NCBI GenBank assembly: GCA_964371655.1
Contig: CAYJOD010000122.1
Span: 1-15,660 of the forward strand
Reading direction: 5' to 3'
DNA length: 15,660 nt
Source: CAZGSN01 sp964371655
Lineage (GTDB): Bacteria > Desulfobacterota > Binatia > HRBIN30
Positions 12,807 through 15,660 of the stretch are shown piece by piece. A program made the position numbers and the translations under genes. Every line of letters begins with the position of its first letter. Positions within the stretch are counted from its first letter, which is position 1. The notes below the pieces were generated by a model. The model saw only the letters and a program-made list of their open reading frames with translations. It had not been told where the DNA came from and did no database searches.

Positions 12807-15495
12807 AAGCCTGCTTCGAATCGTGGGAATCATGGCGGGCTTGCGCCGGCGCGGGCAGCTTTGCCAGCAGGGTGTCGAGGACCGAGGGGTCGACAGGTTT
12901 CGTCAGGTGGATGTCGAACCCGGCGCTGCGGGCTTGGCGTTGATACTCTTCCTGGCCGTAGCCGGTAAGAGCAACGAGGTAGGGAGGTCTGGGAAGAGGA
13001 GCCCGACGCAGCGCGCGTGCGACCTCGAAGCCATCCATTTCGCCCGGCAGGCCGATGTCGCACAGGACCACGTCCGGCACGACGCGGCGGACCGCTTCGA
13101 TTCCGGTCGCACCGGTGTGTGCAACCGTAACCTCGTGGCCGTCGGCCTCGAGCAGGAAGCACATGCTCTGAGCCACATCCGGATTGTCTTCGATGATCAC
13201 AATCCGTCGCGGTTGCGAAGGTTGAGCGGTAGGTGGGGAGGAAACGCCGACGGCAGCCGGTGGCGCGTGCAAGGGCAGGTGCAGGACGAACTCGGCACCT
13301 TTACCGGGGCCGGCGCTGAATGCCTGGACCGAGCCACCGTGTAACTCGACCAAGCCCTTTACCAGAGCCAAGCCCAGGCCGAGCCCGCCGCGACTGCGGT
13401 CGAGGCTGTTGTCCGCCTGGCTGAACGTGTCGAAGATACGTTCCAAGATCTCGGGCGCCATACCAATGCCGGTGTCGGACACGCTGAGAATCGCCGTCTC
13501 GCCGGCCCTGTCGGTGCTGAGCTCGATGGTGATGTGGGCCCCCGCATCGGAGAACTTACCGGCATTGTTCAGCAGGTTCCCGACGGACTGCGCCAGGCGC
13601 GTCGAGTCGCCGAGCACCCACAAGGGCGTCTGCGGCAGATGCAGCGAGAGCGTGAGGCCGCGGGCTTCGAGGGTTGATCGGTAGTCTTCCCCGGTGAGAC
13701 GTACGATCTGTACGAGATCGACGATGTCGCGGCGCAGCGAGATCTTGCCGCGCGCCACCCGCGACACGTCGAGCAGGTCGTCGAGAAGGCGGGTCATATG
13801 GCCGACCTGGCGGTCGATCATCTCGCAGGTGCGCGCCACCCGCGTCTCGGGCAGGCCGCCGCGTTGCAGCAGATAAACGGCACTGCGAATCGGACTGAGA
13901 GGGTTGCGCAGCTCGTGCGCGAGCATGGCGAGAAAGTCGTCCTTTTCTTGATTGGCGCGCCGCAAGGCTTCCTCGGCGCGCTTGCGATCGTCGACGTCGC
14001 TGAGGGTGCCGATCCATTCACGTACGGACGCATCCGCGTTCAGCAACGGCACCGCGTGTGCGACGCAATACCGGTACTTGCCGCTGGCAGCATGCCAGCT
14101 GCGTCCTTCCGCACGCAGCACGGTGGTCTCGGCCAATGCCCGCGTCCACAGCACCTGCACCGCATCGTGGTCGTCGGGGTGCAGGGCGCTCAGCCACGCG
14201 TCTGACGCGTTCGGCTTCCAGTCCCGTCCCGTGTACGCTTCCCAGCTGCGTTGCGGAGCAATGAACCGCCCTTGCGCGTCGGTCGTCCATACCACCGAGG
14301 TCGTTACCGCCACCAGCGAGCGGTAGCGTTCCTCGCTGCGGCGCATCTCCTCCTCGGCGCTGCGCCGCGCGCTGACGTCGCGGAAGACGAGGACAGCGCC
14401 AATGATGTTGCCCTTCTCGTCCTTGATTGGCGCGGCGCTGTCGTCGATGGCGCGGCGGGTTCCGTCCCGGGCCCATAACTCGGTGCGGTGGCCGAGGTCG
14501 ATGGTCTCGGCCCCGCGTAGGGCGCGGTAGATCGGGTGCTCGACCGGCTCGCGTGAGCGCTCGTCCGTGAAGCGAAAAGCCTCGTGCAGATTCTTGCCCA
14601 CCACCTGGGCGGCCCGCCAACCCGACAGCTCCTCCGCCACGGCGTTGAGCGACACGATGTTGGCGTCCGCGTCGGTCACCAACACCGCATCTCCGATGCT
14701 CGCCAGGGTGACACGCCAGCGCTCGGCTTGGGTGCGCAGGGCCAGGTTGGTAGCGCGCACTTGGCGGAGGATGATCCACGACGCGATGGTTCCGGCGATC
14801 AGCAGCAGCGCCGTGGTGCCATACATCAATTCCAGCAGGCGGCGCTCGAGCCAACGATTGGCCACACCGAGGGTGTGCGAGAATTCGTCTTCGAGAACGG
14901 TGAGCTGCTCGTTGAGGGCGCGTACTTCCGCCAAGATGCCGGCCACGCGCTCGCGGTCGACGGGGGTGGCGCCGAGGGCGGCGTGCAGATCCTCTCCCAG
15001 TTTCCGCAGCTTCTCGATCAAACTGTCGCCTTGCGCCCATATGTCGATGGCGCTGGCCATGAAGCTGACGTGGCGGAAGCGTCGGAATAACTTCGCCATG
15101 TTGTCGATGTCTTCCGGGTGGTTGTGGCCGGCACGAAACCCCTCGGCGACGCGTTCCGTATCGGGATACGGCGTTTCGAGCTCGCGCCGTGCGCGCGCGT
15201 CGCCGAGCGGCACGCTCAAGGCGTGCAGGAATTTCGCATAGTCGCTCTCGGCACGAGAGTCAGCATAGAGCGAAAGATAATTGACCGCGTCCTTCTGACT
15301 CTTGGAGTACAACCCTTCACCGGCGACGTAGGCACGGACGCCCGAAAGCAGATCGGCGCGCACGTTGTTGATCACCAGCAGGCAGGCGACGATCGTGACC
15401 AGGATGCCGATGATGAGCACCAGGCTCGTGCCGACCGACAGCGCTCGTCGTTTCCCTCTCGACCTCGGTACCTGTTTGTCAGAATCTCTCCGCAT
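12751..15495 (-). CDS. Membrane-bound hybrid sensor histidine kinase (PAS-PAS-HisKA-HATPase-REC)
   Basis: The 914-residue protein spans the inner membrane with helices at about 20-42 and 224-245; the segment between them is a mostly helical periplasmic sensor. A first PAS domain covers about 255-377 and a second about 385-505. The HisKA helix contains the phospho-accepting H527 (MLAHELRNPLSPI). The ATPase domain has the N box (NLLNNAGKF, 640-648), G1 (DTGIGM, 674-679) and G2 (GGLGLGLAL, 703-711). The receiver has the acidic pair E769/D770, phospho-acceptor D813 (LCDIGLPG), T844 and K866. With no output domain, phosphate probably passes to a separate protein, or REC modulates the kinase. ATG 15495 is chosen; a GTG at 15618 would add 41 unpatterned residues. 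The last 17 or so residues (DLRPEASAKDSGSGSQA) are encoded by intergenic-type repeat DNA. No response-regulator gene is adjacent in the window. Confidence 0.93.
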   Translation of the reverse strand: MRRDSDKQVPRSRGKRRALSVGTSLVLIIGILVTIVACLLVINNVRADLLSGVRAYVAGEGLYSKSQKDAVNYLSLYADSRAESDYAKFLHALSVPLGDARARRELETPYPDTERVAEGFRAGHNHPEDIDNMAKLFRRFRHVSFMASAIDIWAQGDSLIEKLRKLGEDLHAALGATPVDRERVAGILAEVRALNEQLTVLEDEFSHTLGVANRWLERRLLELMYGTTALLLIAGTIASWIILRQVRATNLALRTQAERWRVTLASIGDAVLVTDADANIVSLNAVAEELSGWRAAQVVGKNLHEAFRFTDERSREPVEHPIYRALRGAETIDLGHRTELWARDGTRRAIDDSAAPIKDEKGNIIGAVLVFRDVSARRSAEEEMRRSEERYRSLVAVTTSVVWTTDAQGRFIAPQRSWEAYTGRDWKPNASDAWLSALHPDDHDAVQVLWTRALAETTVLRAEGRSWHAASGKYRYCVAHAVPLLNADASVREWIGTLSDVDDRKRAEEALRRANQEKDDFLAMLAHELRNPLSPIRSAVYLLQRGGLPETRVARTCEMIDRQVGHMTRLLDDLLDVSRVARGKISLRRDIVDLVQIVRLTGEDYRSTLEARGLTLSLHLPQTPLWVLGDSTRLAQSVGNLLNNAGKFSDAGAHITIELSTDRAGETAILSVSDTGIGMAPEILERIFDTFSQADNSLDRSRGGLGLGLALVKGLVELHGGSVQAFSAGPGKGAEFVLHLPLHAPPAAVGVSSPPTAQPSQPRRIVIIEDNPDVAQSMCFLLEADGHEVTVAHTGATGIEAVRRVVPDVVLCDIGLPGEMDGFEVARALRRAPLPRPPYLVALTGYGQEEYQRQARSAGFDIHLTKPVDPSVLDTLLAKLPAPAQARHDSHDSKQASDLRPEASAKDSGSGSQA

Positions 15496-15624
15496 GCGTC
15501 GCTCAACGCGGCAGATCAGTCCTACTACGGCCGGGGCACGATCCCAAGTCGCTCCGGGAGATTTGGGAGAGGCCGGTGACAACGCGTGAGATCCGTGAAC
15601 CGTGCTGGGGCTTTGCACATAAAT

Positions 15625-15660
15625 TCGTCGTGGGCGCTTTGGAGTGCGGGAGCTTGCTCC
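15625..15660. repeat. Partial palindromic repeat cut by the window edge
   Basis: GGGAGC (15645-15650) and GCTCC (15656-15660) face each other around a short loop, and the window ends inside the right arm. The wording (GCGCTTTGGAGTGCGGGAGC) resembles a dispersed hairpin repeat, by recollection. It would lie upstream of the histidine kinase gene. Confidence 0.4.

Noticed and set aside
15496..15618. Extended N-terminus of the histidine kinase from GTG 15618
   Set aside because: The added residues have no domain or ribosome site, and ATG 15495 leaves a normal short cytoplasmic lead before the first helix. It cannot be excluded.

Overview
The window is high-GC bacterial DNA with ten supported protein genes, one tRNA and an unusually rich set of palindromic repeats between the genes. 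The style of the secreted proteins (Thr-Pro-rich linkers, a Cys-rich DUF4215-like repeat, paired Asp/Asn-rich dockerin-like loops at the C-terminus) suggests an uncultured deltaproteobacterium-like lineage, with Candidatus Binatota/Binatia as my best guess. That placement is from recollection of such proteins, not from a search. No phage genes, transposase, CRISPR array or rRNA are visible.

Layout. On the minus strand at the left lie a multi-pass membrane protein of unknown function (116-817) and then a compact three-gene unit read right to left: a secreted protein of unknown function (3485-2868), a secreted matrixin-type metalloprotease (2846-2004) and a DMT/EamA transporter that probably starts inside the protease stop codon. 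A likely small single-span membrane protein (3695-3877, plus strand) is read away from this unit. Next come an SCP2 sterol-carrier-like protein (4663-4091, minus) and a VOC/glyoxalase-fold protein (5446-5000, minus), divergent from a fused two-domain 3-oxoacid CoA-transferase (5771-7189, plus). The right half is all minus strand: a 1002-residue secreted Kelch-like repeat protein with DUF4215, cohesin-like and dockerin-like C-terminal modules (10911-7903), an SH3b/coiled-coil/C-terminal anchor envelope protein (12187-11270), tRNA-Pro(CGG) (12302-12226) and a hybrid histidine kinase (15495-12751).

Most of these genes are ordinary housekeeping, metabolic or envelope functions and do not form one pathway. 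The metalloprotease unit is the only convincing multi-gene operon. The most distinctive feature is the repeat landscape: nearly every intergenic gap holds a different inverted-repeat element. These include an 87-bp hairpin repeat present twice with 83/87 identity, a 188-bp element with 23-bp imperfect terminal inverted repeats, a nested element of about 132 bp, and short-period families (GATACG-type and CAGATCTC/AGGCCTC-type). Some of these have intruded into coding sequence, supplying the last residues of the histidine kinase and the first residues of the SH3 protein. I did not find a clear new defence or biosynthetic system. The best leads are the repeat families, the protease/partner pair and the large cohesin-plus-dockerin-like repeat protein.
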